Made by a program: the position numbers and the translations under genes
Assembly (NCBI GenBank): GCA_030425195.1
Contig: JAUIAV010000015.1
Span: 45,777-109,776 of the forward strand
From: Gammaproteobacteria bacterium
GTDB taxonomy: Bacteria; Pseudomonadota; Gammaproteobacteria; Pseudomonadales; Azotimanducaceae
Reading direction: 5' to 3'
DNA: 64,000 nucleotides
Shown here: positions 24,310 to 32,592 of the stretch, piece by piece
Layout: each line of letters starts with the position of its first letter
How positions within the stretch are numbered: the first letter of the stretch is position 1
Notes under the pieces: model-generated
Databases searched by the model: none
What the model saw: the letters and a program-made list of their open reading frames with translations, nothing else
What the model was told of the DNA's origin: nothing

Positions 24310-25059
24310 TCAGGGCTTCCTGAACTTGAGCGTGAAGCGGTCCGTATTTCCGGTGACCGTCCTGCGGCCGACCTCGTACTGAAGCGTATCGTCCGGCCGG
24401 TAGTGCAGGTCCGAGAAGTCCACGAACTCGAACCCTGCGGCTTCGATCTCCTTGATCATCTGCACCGGATCCATCCGCCGCCATACCTCGTCTGAGTCCC
24501 CCTGCATGTGACGCCGGGTGTGATCGACCACACCGTAGATGCCGCCGGATCTCAGTGCTTTGAACGCGGCAGCGTTGAGATCGCGCCGGCCTTCGGCGGT
24601 GAAGTTGTGCAGGTTCCGGAAGGTGAGCACCATGTCCAGATCGCTCACGTCCATGGCCAGCCCTTCGATGTAGAAGCGCCGGGTGGTCTCACTGCGCTTG
24701 AATTCACCTTCGGCCTCGATGACCTGCACGCCGGCGAGGGTGCCGTCTTCGATCAGACGGGCGACGTTCGTGGTACCGATGCTCACGTACAGCTGGCCAT
24801 CGTCGGCCAGAACGGGAGCCAGCAGCTTGGTGTACCAGCCACCGCCCGGCAGCAGCTCGAGCACCCGCATGTCCTGCTCCAGACCGAAGAAGGTCAGCGT
24901 TTCGAGGGGCTTGCGGTTCGCATCCCGGGCCACTTCCGCTTCGGTGCGGACGTCGGATGCCATGGCGGCTTCCAGCGCTTCCTTGAGATCGGCGCTCGCC
25001 AGCGGGGCGAGGGCCGCGAGCACGGTGGCCAGTCCGGCCGTAAGGGTTCTCTTCAGCAT
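24310..25059 (-). CDS. Periplasmic methyltransferase-like protein
   Basis: 249-aa protein with a signal peptide (MLKRTLTAGLATVLAALAPLASA) followed by a class I methyltransferase-like fold: the SAM-site region is MRVLELLPGGGWYTKLLAPVL, with DMVLTFRNLHNF as the motif IV-like segment and SGGIYGVVDHTRR after it. It fits the predicted-methyltransferase family (COG4798 type). A signal peptide on a SAM enzyme is odd because SAM is cytoplasmic, so activity in the periplasm is unproven. Two direct copies of TTCAGGAGAGA (25091-25081, 25078-25068) supply duplicate ribosome-site-like motifs. Confidence 0.8.
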   Translation of the reverse strand: MLKRTLTAGLATVLAALAPLASADLKEALEAAMASDVRTEAEVARDANRKPLETLTFFGLEQDMRVLELLPGGGWYTKLLAPVLADDGQLYVSIGTTNVARLIEDGTLAGVQVIEAEGEFKRSETTRRFYIEGLAMDVSDLDMVLTFRNLHNFTAEGRRDLNAAAFKALRSGGIYGVVDHTRRHMQGDSDEVWRRMDPVQMIKEIEAAGFEFVDFSDLHYRPDDTLQYEVGRRTVTGNTDRFTLKFRKP

Positions 25060-25234
25060 CGGTTCTCTCTCTCCTGAAATTCTCTCCTGAATGGATCCCC
25101 GACCGGCGACGGCCGGGGCCCGGCAGTGTCTGCCGGGGCGGCAGATTCTCGCACGCCCGGGGCGGGGGTGTCAGCCTGGCGGGCATTCTGCTGTGGTATC
25201 GTCTCGCGCAGTGGAAACGGGGAGGGTTCGTTGC

Positions 25235-26026
25235 ATGCAGGAAAACAGATCACTCAGGACCTGGCGGGAAGGCGGGCAGACCATCGGTGCCTGGTTGTCC
25301 ATGGCCAATGCCTACAGCGCCGAGGCGATCGGCCGCCTCGGCTTCGACTGGGTCCTCGTGGACCTCCAGCACGGCCTCATCGACTACAAGGACCTCACCT
25401 ATATGCTGCCGGCCATCACCAACGGCGACAGCACGCCCATGGTCCGGGTGCCCTGGAACGAGCCCTACGAGATCATGAAGGCGCTGGACGCGGGCGCCAT
25501 GGGGGTGGTGGTACCCATGGTCAACAACCGGGCAGAGGCCCTGCGGGCGGCGGAAGCCTGCCGCTATCCGCCCCGGGGCAACCGTTCGTTCGGCCCGATC
25601 CGGGGCGCCCTCTACGGCGGCAGAGGGTATGCGGCCGAGGTCAATGATCAGGTGGCCTGCATGGTGATGATCGAAACCGAGGACGGCATCGCCAACCTCG
25701 ACGAGATCCTGTCCACACCAGGGGTCGACGGCGCGTACATCGGACCGTCGGACCTCGCGCTCGCGCTCGGAATGGCGCCGCGGGGTGACAACGACGATCC
25801 CGGACACGCGGCCGTGGTGAGCGACATTCTCGAAGCCTGCCGCAGGCACGGTGTGGCCTCGGGCATCCACACCTCCAGTCTCGAGTACGCGCAGAAGTAT
25901 CTCGGCATGGGGTTCAACATGGTCACCCTGGGCTCGGACGGCGGCTGGCTGATGGGAGCTGCCGCCCGGGAACTCGCCGCGGCCAGGGGGACTCAGGAAG
26001 GCAGCCGGGAGAAAACCGGCTACTGA
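25235..26026 (+). CDS. HpcH/HpaI aldolase family protein
   Basis: 263-aa class II pyruvate aldolase of the HpaI / 2-keto-3-deoxy-rhamnonate aldolase type. Characteristic segments: GAWLSMANAYSAEAIGRLGFDWVLVDLQHG, the catalytic Arg in MVRVPWNE, GAMGVVVPMVNN, the metal-binding Glu in MIETEDGI and Asp in GPSDLALALG. The start at ATG 25235 follows GGGGAGGG. These enzymes cleave 4-hydroxy-2-oxo acids to pyruvate and an aldehyde; no pathway partners are adjacent, so the substrate is unknown. Confidence 0.92.
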   Translation: MQENRSLRTWREGGQTIGAWLSMANAYSAEAIGRLGFDWVLVDLQHGLIDYKDLTYMLPAITNGDSTPMVRVPWNEPYEIMKALDAGAMGVVVPMVNNRAEALRAAEACRYPPRGNRSFGPIRGALYGGRGYAAEVNDQVACMVMIETEDGIANLDEILSTPGVDGAYIGPSDLALALGMAPRGDNDDPGHAAVVSDILEACRRHGVASGIHTSSLEYAQKYLGMGFNMVTLGSDGGWLMGAAARELAAARGTQEGSREKTGY

Positions 26027-26065
26027 GGGCGCATACCGGGCGACGATGGCGCATACTAGCCGTCC

Positions 26066-27583
26066 ATGCAGGACGCCAACTCGCTGACCTCCCTCATCGA
26101 AGCTCTGATCGCCGTGGTCGAGACCTACTGGCCGCTGGCGGTGGCGGCCCTGGTAGGTGCCCTGGTCAGCAGTCTGGCCTGGTTCAGGCACTCCAACACC
26201 AAGGCCCGCGCGGCCTTCGAGACCGCACTGTCACAGGACGCGGACAAGCGTGCCGAGCAGGCCCGGCTGGTGGAAGAACGGATGGAGATCCGGGCCCGGG
26301 AATTCGTCCGTCTCGAAGGTCAGCTCGACGCCATGACCCGGGAGCACGACCGGCTCCGGACGCTCCTCGAGGAGCGCACCCGCGAAGTGGCCGAGTACCA
26401 GTCCCGGCAGGCGGCCCTCGAAGCCCGGCTGCAGGAGAGCCGGAAGGGCTTCGCGGAGAAGGAAGCCCTGTTCCGGGAATCCAGCGAGGCGCTCAAGCAG
26501 GAATTCGAACTGCTGGCCAACCGGATCTTCGAGCGCCAGGGGCAGGCCCACCAGGAAAAGCTGTCCACCGTGCTTTCGCCGTTCAAGGAGCAGATCGTCG
26601 ACTTCCGCAAGCGGGTGGAGGAGGTCTATCACACCGAGAGCAAGGACCGGGCATCGCTCCTCACCGAGGTCAAGAACCTGCAGCAGGCCTCCGAGAAGAT
26701 CAACCAGGAAGCGGAGAACCTCACCCGGGCGCTGAAAGGCGACAGCAAGCTGCAGGGCAACTGGGGCGAGCTGGTCCTCGAGCGGGTGCTGGAGGAATCG
26801 GGCCTCAGAGCCGGCTACGAGTACTTTCTGCAGGAGACCCGACGAACCGAGTCCGGTGATCTGAAGCGCCCGGACGTGCTCATCCGACTGCCGGAAGACA
26901 AGGATGTGGTGATCGACGCCAAGGTCTCGCTCACCGCCTACGAGCAGGCGCTTTCCAGCGAGGATGCCCGGCAGCGGGAGGTTTACCTGAAACAGCACCT
27001 CACGAGCCTGCGTGCCCACGTGAAGCGCCTTTCGGAACAGGACTACGCCCATCTCGAGGACGTCCGCTCTCTCGATTTCGTGCTCATGTTCGTGCCCATC
27101 GAGTCCGCTTTCACCCTGGCGGTGGAGGAGGACCACAGGCTCTTCACGGATGCCTTCGAGAAGCGCATCGTCATCGTCAGCCCCACCACGCTGATGATGA
27201 CGCTGCGGATCATCCACAACGTCTGGCGGGCGGAGAAACAGAACAGCAATGCGCAGGAAATCGCCCGCAGGGCCGGCGCCCTTTACGACAAGCTCCGGGG
27301 CCTCGTGGAGGACATGGAGCGGCTGGGCAGTCAGCTCAGCACCGTGGAGAAGACCTACCAGGCGGCACTCGGCAAGATCAGCTCAGGCAAGGGCAATCTG
27401 GTCCGTCAGGTGGAGCAGTTCCGGGAGCTGGGTGCGCATGTGAAAAAACCACTGCCGAAGGCCGTCATCGAGGCTGCCGAAGCGGACGATCAGCACGCGC
27501 TCACGGCGCTGGAATCCCCCGGGATCCAGGTGCCTGAATCCGGCGCGAAAGAGGCAGGTGCCGGCGATTCAGATCGCGGCTGA
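26066..27583 (+). CDS. rmuC: DNA recombination protein RmuC
   Basis: 505-aa protein with an N-terminal membrane helix (VAALVGALVSSLAWF, about 30-45), a long coiled coil (~50-200, rich in EERTREVAEYQSRQ-type heptads) and the RmuC domain (LQGNWGELVLERVLEESGLRAG, then RPDVLIRLPEDKDVVIDAKVSL, a PD-(D/E)XK-like D..DAK core). RmuC limits inversion recombination and is a putative nuclease. Length and layout are typical. It stands alone between the aldolase and csrA. Confidence 0.95.
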   Translation: MQDANSLTSLIEALIAVVETYWPLAVAALVGALVSSLAWFRHSNTKARAAFETALSQDADKRAEQARLVEERMEIRAREFVRLEGQLDAMTREHDRLRTLLEERTREVAEYQSRQAALEARLQESRKGFAEKEALFRESSEALKQEFELLANRIFERQGQAHQEKLSTVLSPFKEQIVDFRKRVEEVYHTESKDRASLLTEVKNLQQASEKINQEAENLTRALKGDSKLQGNWGELVLERVLEESGLRAGYEYFLQETRRTESGDLKRPDVLIRLPEDKDVVIDAKVSLTAYEQALSSEDARQREVYLKQHLTSLRAHVKRLSEQDYAHLEDVRSLDFVLMFVPIESAFTLAVEEDHRLFTDAFEKRIVIVSPTTLMMTLRIIHNVWRAEKQNSNAQEIARRAGALYDKLRGLVEDMERLGSQLSTVEKTYQAALGKISSGKGNLVRQVEQFRELGAHVKKPLPKAVIEAAEADDQHALTALESPGIQVPESGAKEAGAGDSDRG

Positions 27584-27737
27584 GCCGCTTCTGCGGGCCG
27601 CACGGGAAAGTGTGCGCGCCGTCTCGTTTCACCTTTTTTCGTTCCGACTCAGTGTCAAGAAGGCGTATGAACTTCACAGAACGGTCCACGTGAGCCAAGT
27701 AGATTAGGCGGCAGAAATGGATTGCGAGGACAACTTG

Positions 27738-27962
27738 ATGCTGGTGTTAACCCGGCGTGCCGGCGAATCGATCATGATCGACAATGAGATTGAGCTCAAA
27801 GTGCTCAAGATTCGCGGCAGCCAAGTGCATCTGGGCATTGATGCACCCAAGAAGTCGGCCGTGCACCGCAAAGAGGTCTGGTTACGGATCCATGGTGAAC
27901 CGGCCAGTGCCCCGCCTCACGGGGACGACGACTTCGAACCGGGCAAAGTCAAAACCGCCTGA
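27738..27962 (+). CDS. csrA: Carbon storage regulator CsrA
   Basis: 74-aa RNA-binding dimer that controls translation by binding GGA-containing leaders. It starts MLVLTRRAGESIMI, with the beta-strand core IELKVLKIRGSQVHLGIDAPK and the RNA-contacting VHRKEV; the C-terminal tail is acidic. I chose ATG 27738, the canonical family start, with AGGA about 10 bases upstream; a frame from 27717 would add seven residues. A terminator follows. Confidence 0.97.
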   Translation: MLVLTRRAGESIMIDNEIELKVLKIRGSQVHLGIDAPKKSAVHRKEVWLRIHGEPASAPPHGDDDFEPGKVKTA

Positions 27963-27969
27963 TACTCAC

Positions 27970-28016
27970 GCGCCTGGTTCATCCAGGCGCCGCTCACCTG
28001 GCCTCCAGGTCTTTTC
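27970..28016 (+). terminator. Tandem hairpins after csrA, the second with a T-run
   Basis: First hairpin GCGCCTGG-TTCAT-CCAGGCGC (27970-27990); second ACCTGG-CCT-CCAGGT followed by CTTTTC (27996-28016). The second has the form of an intrinsic terminator. Confidence 0.75.
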
Positions 28017-28029
28017 AAAAACCGAACGC

Positions 28030-28542
28030 TCAAGCCGCGCCCTGGCCGATGAAGGCCGGGGTTTCGCAGATGGCGTAGGGGTGTATCTCGCCTTCGGTGA
28101 CCGGATACCGGTGCTGGTGTATGCCTTCCCGGACCTCCCGGTCCAGCTGCTCGGCCGTGGGCTTGAGCAGAACCGAGTCCAGATCGACCCAGATCGGATT
28201 CACCGGCGTGAGCGGTGTAAACGAGAGCACGGTCTCCCAGGTGGCGCGGTGCAGCTCGACCACCGCCAGGTCGGTGACGAATCCCCAGTGGGAGAAGGCG
28301 GAAGGCTGACCGGTGGCGAAGAGCACGGGCAGCGCACTGCCGGCCGCGCGGGCAGCATCGTGCAGGTCCAGAGCGGCCAGCCAGGGATGGGTGTCGCGGT
28401 ATTTGCCTTCGCCGCTCGATTCCAGCAGCACCTTCAAGGCTTCGCCGGAGACCGTGGTGGCTACGCAGTAGGGAAAGGCTCTGTTCACATCGTCCTGCCT
28501 GGCGTCCGGATTCTGGAGTACTGTACATGCATACAGACCCAC
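28030..28542 (-). CDS. Conserved-looking protein of unknown function (170 aa)
   Basis: 170-aa globular protein, no signal peptide or membrane helix, which I do not recognise. It has a mixed alpha/beta look (ALPVLFATGQPSAFSHWGFVTDLAVVELHRATWETVLSF) and a Pro-rich C-terminal part. The preferred start is ATG 28542, just after an AT-rich stretch (TGTACATGCATACAGACCC). It converges on csrA across the terminator and is divergent from the FAN1-like gene, leaving only 40 bp for both promoters. Confidence 0.6.
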   Translation of the reverse strand: MGLYACTVLQNPDARQDDVNRAFPYCVATTVSGEALKVLLESSGEGKYRDTHPWLAALDLHDAARAAGSALPVLFATGQPSAFSHWGFVTDLAVVELHRATWETVLSFTPLTPVNPIWVDLDSVLLKPTAEQLDREVREGIHQHRYPVTEGEIHPYAICETPAFIGQGAA

Positions 28543-28582
28543 TTATAATCGAACACCCACCCCACACGCAACCGGCCGACCG

Positions 28583-30187
28583 GTGTCGAAGCTCAAACCC
28601 CAGGAACCGCCACCGCCCGATTACTATGCCGCCAATCTCCGGCATCTGTTCCGGCATGTGGCCGATTTCTATGACGATCTGCTCACCGGGGAGGAACAGG
28701 GCTATCTCCGGGCGTTCCTCGGCACGACCCCGGCAGCACAGCGTCTTTATGCGCGCCTCCTCAGCCGCAAGGGGCCCTGGATCCGCGTCGACAGACTGAA
28801 CTACCGGGAGATCGATGACCTGGATGTGGCCGTCGACACTCTGACGGCTGCCGGGCTGATCGAGCGCAATGCACCGGCACCGGCCGACGCGCTGCTCGGT
28901 CTGCTCACCCAGGCCGAACGCAAAGCACTGTTTCCGAACGTCGCGGGCACGCGCAAGAGCGACTGGATTGCAGACTGTCTCGGCCGTCACCAGGACGAAT
29001 GGATCCGGCACCGGTTGCGTGGACGCTACGCCTGGGTGAGCCTCGCCCGGCATCGGCAGGCGCGTCTGATACAGCTGCTGTTTTTCGGCGACGACCGCCA
29101 GGATCCCAGCACCTTCGTTCTGATGGATCTCGGGCTGATGCGCTTCGAGCGCTACGGGCTCGAACGTTCGCAACGTCAGTTTCCCGACCGGATCGCCCTC
29201 GACCGCTTCCGGCGCCTCCGGCGGCTGAACCGGCTGGCCCACAGGCTCGAGGAAGCGGCAGGCCTGGCGGACTGGCTGGCCGGCGAGCTCATCCTCCCGG
29301 CTCGAACCCGGCAGGAGGAACGGCAGCGCGACCGGACGCTCAATCACCTGGGCGCCCATCATGAACGCCGCGGTGAGCTGGACCGGGCGCTCGAATGCTT
29401 CGGTCGCAGCCGCATGCATCCCGGCCGGGAGCGGCGGACCCGGATTCTCGCGAAACTCGAGGACCGGACCGGCGTGGAGTGCCTGCTCGAGAAGATGGCC
29501 CGGGAACCCCGTTGTGCGGAGGAAGTGGATTTTGCCGGCCGCTTCGGACGACGAATGCCGCGGGGCGATCAGCCGGTCACCACCATACCCCTGGCCGAAG
29601 CCCCTGCCGGCAACATCGAAACCCATGCCTGTGATCTTCTGAGCAGCGGTGGCGCCCTGGCCTTCCATCTGGAGAATGCGCTGCCCCGCGGCCTGGCGGG
29701 ACTGGCGTACTGGGCGGTGATCTTCGAGCCGCTGCCGGGTGCGTTCACCAACCCGTTTCAGATGGGCCCGCTCGATCTCTTCTGGCCGGACTTCGCCGAG
29801 GCGAGGGCGGAGAGCATTGCCCGAAGAACCCGCGAACTCTCGGAACCGGGTGCCATGCGCCGCGCACTCGAGACCACGTTCATGGAAAAGCAGGGTGTCG
29901 CCAACCGTCTGGTTTCCTGGCGCCACTTCGACGGGACCCTGCTCGAGACGCTGCTGCGCTACGTGCCTGAGGCATCGCTGCTGGCGCTTGCGCGTCACGT
30001 CATCCGCTGGCCGTACCGGACCCGCAACGGATTTCCCGATCTGACCGTGATCTACGGGCGGGACAATTTCGAGTTCGTGGAGGTGAAAGGCCCCACAGAC
30101 CAGCTGCAGCCGGGCCAGCGGGTCTGGCTCAAGTCCCTGGCCGGGCTCGGACTCCGGGCCCGGGTTCTGAAATTCAAGGCATGCTGA
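28583..30187 (+). CDS. FAN1-like VRR-NUC domain nuclease
   Basis: 534-aa protein matching the FAN1 / KIAA1018 family: N-terminal alpha-helical DNA-binding region (LLTGEEQGYLRAFL), a helical repeat middle (HHERRGELDRALECFGRS) and a C-terminal VRR-NUC endonuclease with PD-(D/E)XK residues in NGFPDLTVIYGRDNFEFVEVKG (Asp and the E-x-K). FAN1 family enzymes process DNA ends at crosslinks. The start is GTG 28583. Its end overlaps the helicase gene by 7 bases, so both are made from one message and probably act together. Confidence 0.9.
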   Translation: MSKLKPQEPPPPDYYAANLRHLFRHVADFYDDLLTGEEQGYLRAFLGTTPAAQRLYARLLSRKGPWIRVDRLNYREIDDLDVAVDTLTAAGLIERNAPAPADALLGLLTQAERKALFPNVAGTRKSDWIADCLGRHQDEWIRHRLRGRYAWVSLARHRQARLIQLLFFGDDRQDPSTFVLMDLGLMRFERYGLERSQRQFPDRIALDRFRRLRRLNRLAHRLEEAAGLADWLAGELILPARTRQEERQRDRTLNHLGAHHERRGELDRALECFGRSRMHPGRERRTRILAKLEDRTGVECLLEKMAREPRCAEEVDFAGRFGRRMPRGDQPVTTIPLAEAPAGNIETHACDLLSSGGALAFHLENALPRGLAGLAYWAVIFEPLPGAFTNPFQMGPLDLFWPDFAEARAESIARRTRELSEPGAMRRALETTFMEKQGVANRLVSWRHFDGTLLETLLRYVPEASLLALARHVIRWPYRTRNGFPDLTVIYGRDNFEFVEVKGPTDQLQPGQRVWLKSLAGLGLRARVLKFKAC

Positions 30188-32571
30188 CCGCCGTCTCGGT
30201 GAAGGCGCTGGCCGAGTTCGTCCATCGGCGCGGCGATCTCTACCCGGCTCTCGGCGGGCGGGTGACGGGAGAGGAGGGCATCGCCACGCAGAAGCGGATG
30301 CAGCGGAACAGAGGTGGCAGCTATCAGCGTGAAGTCGCCGTCGCAGGCAGCCATGTGTGTGGCGGACTGGAAATCGCAGTGTCCGGCCGTGTGGACGGCT
30401 GTGACCTGTCGGTGCCGCTGGTGGAAGAGATCAAGACCACGCGCGCCGATCCGGAGGCGGCACAACGGGCCGTTGGATCTGCGCACTGGGCTCAGGCGCG
30501 CCTCTACGCGGCGCTGCTGGCCGACGCCCATCCCGGGCATGCGCAATTCCACATCCGCCTGCTTTACTGCCATCCGGACACGGAGGACAGCCGGTCCTTC
30601 GAAGAAGTGCGTGCGGCCAGCTGGTTGAAGGCATACCTCGTCAGCACGCTCGAGCAGTATGCCGTCTGGCTGCGTGCGCAGCACGGATACGAGTCCCGGC
30701 GAAACCGCTGGCTCGGCGATCGGGCGTTTCCCTACGGCGCTTTCCGGGTCCATCAGCGGGCGCTGGCCGGGCGGGTGTTCCAGGCTTTCGAGGCAGGCGA
30801 GCATCTGCTCCTCGAGGCGCCCACGGGGAGCGGAAAGACCATGGGGGTGCTCTATCCGGCCCTGAAAGCGCTGTCGGCGGGTACGGTGGATCGTCTGTTT
30901 TTTCTCACCAGCCGGGGGACCGGGGCGCTGGCAGCCATGAAGGCCGCGGACGATCTGGCGGAGCACGAACAGCAGATCCGCGTGGTGGATCTGCTGGCGA
31001 AAGAGAAGGTGTGCCCGGTGGAAGGCACGCCCTGCAACGACAGCTGCGGCTATTCCGTGGGGTACTACGATCGCATCGGTTCAGCCCTGCCGGCGGCGCT
31101 TGCACTCGGTCGGCTCGATCGGGAAAGCCTCCGCGCCGTCGCGGAGGCACATCAGGTGTGCCCCTTCGAGCTGTCGCTGGACGCGGCTCTCTGGGCGGAT
31201 CTGATCATCGGCGACTACAACTACCTCATCGACCCGGTCGTACGGCTGCAGCGGTTCATGAACGATGACCGGCTCGGGGTGCTCATCGACGAATCTCATC
31301 AGCTGGCGGAACGGACCCGGAACATGCTGTCGCTGACGGTCCACCGGGAAGCGGTCAGAGCAGCACTTGCCGAAGACCCGCCTGCCACGATCGCCCGGCG
31401 GCTCAGGAGTGTGGATCGGGCACTGATGGACGTCCGCCGCCCGCTCGCGGACGGCCAGGTTGTCGGAGAGGCGGTGATCGAGACGCCGACATCGTTCCTC
31501 CGGGCTGCCCGCCGGGCGCTGGAGGCACTTGCGGAGGAGGAGATCGAGCTCCACGCCTGGCCCGCCTGTCGGCAGGTTCTGTTCGACCTCTCCCGCTGGA
31601 ACCGGGCGCGATCCTGGGCGAGCGTCGAGGAATCCCAGGATGCGTGGCAGCCGTCAGACGGCTTCCGGTTTCTCGCGGAGGTGGCGGACGGGCGCCGCGG
31701 CTCGAAAGGCGTTCGCCTGCGGCTGGTCTGCCTCGATCCCGCACCCTATCTCCAGGGCGTGCTGAGCGAATACGGACCCCACGTCCGCTTCTCCGGAACC
31801 CTGACGCCGCTCGATCTTCATCAGACGCTGCACGGGCAGACGGAGCAGCCCGCGGAGCGGGCGGAAAGTCCCTTTGCTCCCGGGCAGCTCGAAACCCTGG
31901 TGGTCACGGATCTGCCCGTCTACTACCGGCAGCGGACGGCGTCGCTGCCGCGCCTGGCCGAACTGGTCCGCACCACGGTGAGCGCCGGGCCGGGAAACTA
32001 TCTGGTGGCGCTGCCGTCTTTCGAATATCTGGAACAGCTGCACGAGGTGCTGGCCGTTGGCGATCTCGAGGTGCATACGCAGGTGCCCGGCATGGACGAG
32101 GCTGCCAGGACCGGATTCCTGGATCGGTTCCAGGCGGATCGTCGCTCGCGCGTGGGCCTGATCGTGCTGGGCGGTCTCTTCGCCGAATCCGTGGACTTCA
32201 GTCATGCACCGCTGGCGGGTGTCATCTGCGTGGGTGTGGGGCTGCCCCCCGCAAGCCGGCAGAAAGAGGAGATGCGTGCCTACTATGAGGGGCTCATCGG
32301 CGAAGGTGGCGGCGATATGGTGGCATACCAGCAGCCGGCCATGACCAAGGTACTGCAGATGGCCGGCCGGCTGCTGCGCAGTCCGGAGGACCGGGGGGTG
32401 CTGCTGCTGGTGGACGACCGTTTTTCCCGGCCGGCCTATCAGCGTTTTTTCCCCCGGCACTGGCAGCCTCGCCCGGTCAGAGCCCGCGAGGTTGCCCTTC
32501 ATCTGGAAAACTTCTGGAAGGCGGCATCTGCCTTGCCTAGACTGCGCAGTTCGCAATCAGGCACCCCTTGA
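30181..32571 (+). CDS. DinG/Rad3-like Fe-S DNA helicase with N-terminal PD-(D/E)XK nuclease domain
   Basis: 796-aa superfamily 2 helicase. Residues ~50-180 look like a PD-(D/E)XK nuclease (SGRVDG, then LVEEIKTTR with E-x-K). The helicase core has Walker A APTGSGKT (Lys219), four cysteines for an iron-sulfur cluster (VCPVEGTPCNDSC and VCPF), Walker B as DESHQ (Asp370), and C-terminal QMAGRLLRSPEDRG. XPD/DinG enzymes unwind 5'-3'. Coupled to the FAN1-like gene, it forms a nuclease-helicase repair module. Confidence 0.9.
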   Translation: MLTAVSVKALAEFVHRRGDLYPALGGRVTGEEGIATQKRMQRNRGGSYQREVAVAGSHVCGGLEIAVSGRVDGCDLSVPLVEEIKTTRADPEAAQRAVGSAHWAQARLYAALLADAHPGHAQFHIRLLYCHPDTEDSRSFEEVRAASWLKAYLVSTLEQYAVWLRAQHGYESRRNRWLGDRAFPYGAFRVHQRALAGRVFQAFEAGEHLLLEAPTGSGKTMGVLYPALKALSAGTVDRLFFLTSRGTGALAAMKAADDLAEHEQQIRVVDLLAKEKVCPVEGTPCNDSCGYSVGYYDRIGSALPAALALGRLDRESLRAVAEAHQVCPFELSLDAALWADLIIGDYNYLIDPVVRLQRFMNDDRLGVLIDESHQLAERTRNMLSLTVHREAVRAALAEDPPATIARRLRSVDRALMDVRRPLADGQVVGEAVIETPTSFLRAARRALEALAEEEIELHAWPACRQVLFDLSRWNRARSWASVEESQDAWQPSDGFRFLAEVADGRRGSKGVRLRLVCLDPAPYLQGVLSEYGPHVRFSGTLTPLDLHQTLHGQTEQPAERAESPFAPGQLETLVVTDLPVYYRQRTASLPRLAELVRTTVSAGPGNYLVALPSFEYLEQLHEVLAVGDLEVHTQVPGMDEAARTGFLDRFQADRRSRVGLIVLGGLFAESVDFSHAPLAGVICVGVGLPPASRQKEEMRAYYEGLIGEGGGDMVAYQQPAMTKVLQMAGRLLRSPEDRGVLLLVDDRFSRPAYQRFFPRHWQPRPVRAREVALHLENFWKAASALPRLRSSQSGTP

Positions 32572-32592
32572 ACTCGATACCAGGAATTTACC

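Noticed and set aside
27917..29998. A very long minus-strand open frame (693 codons) over the FAN1-like gene
   Set aside because: It lies antisense to a protein with recognisable FAN1 motifs, crosses the hypothetical gene and csrA terminator, and has no motif of its own. Such frames are common in GC-rich DNA.
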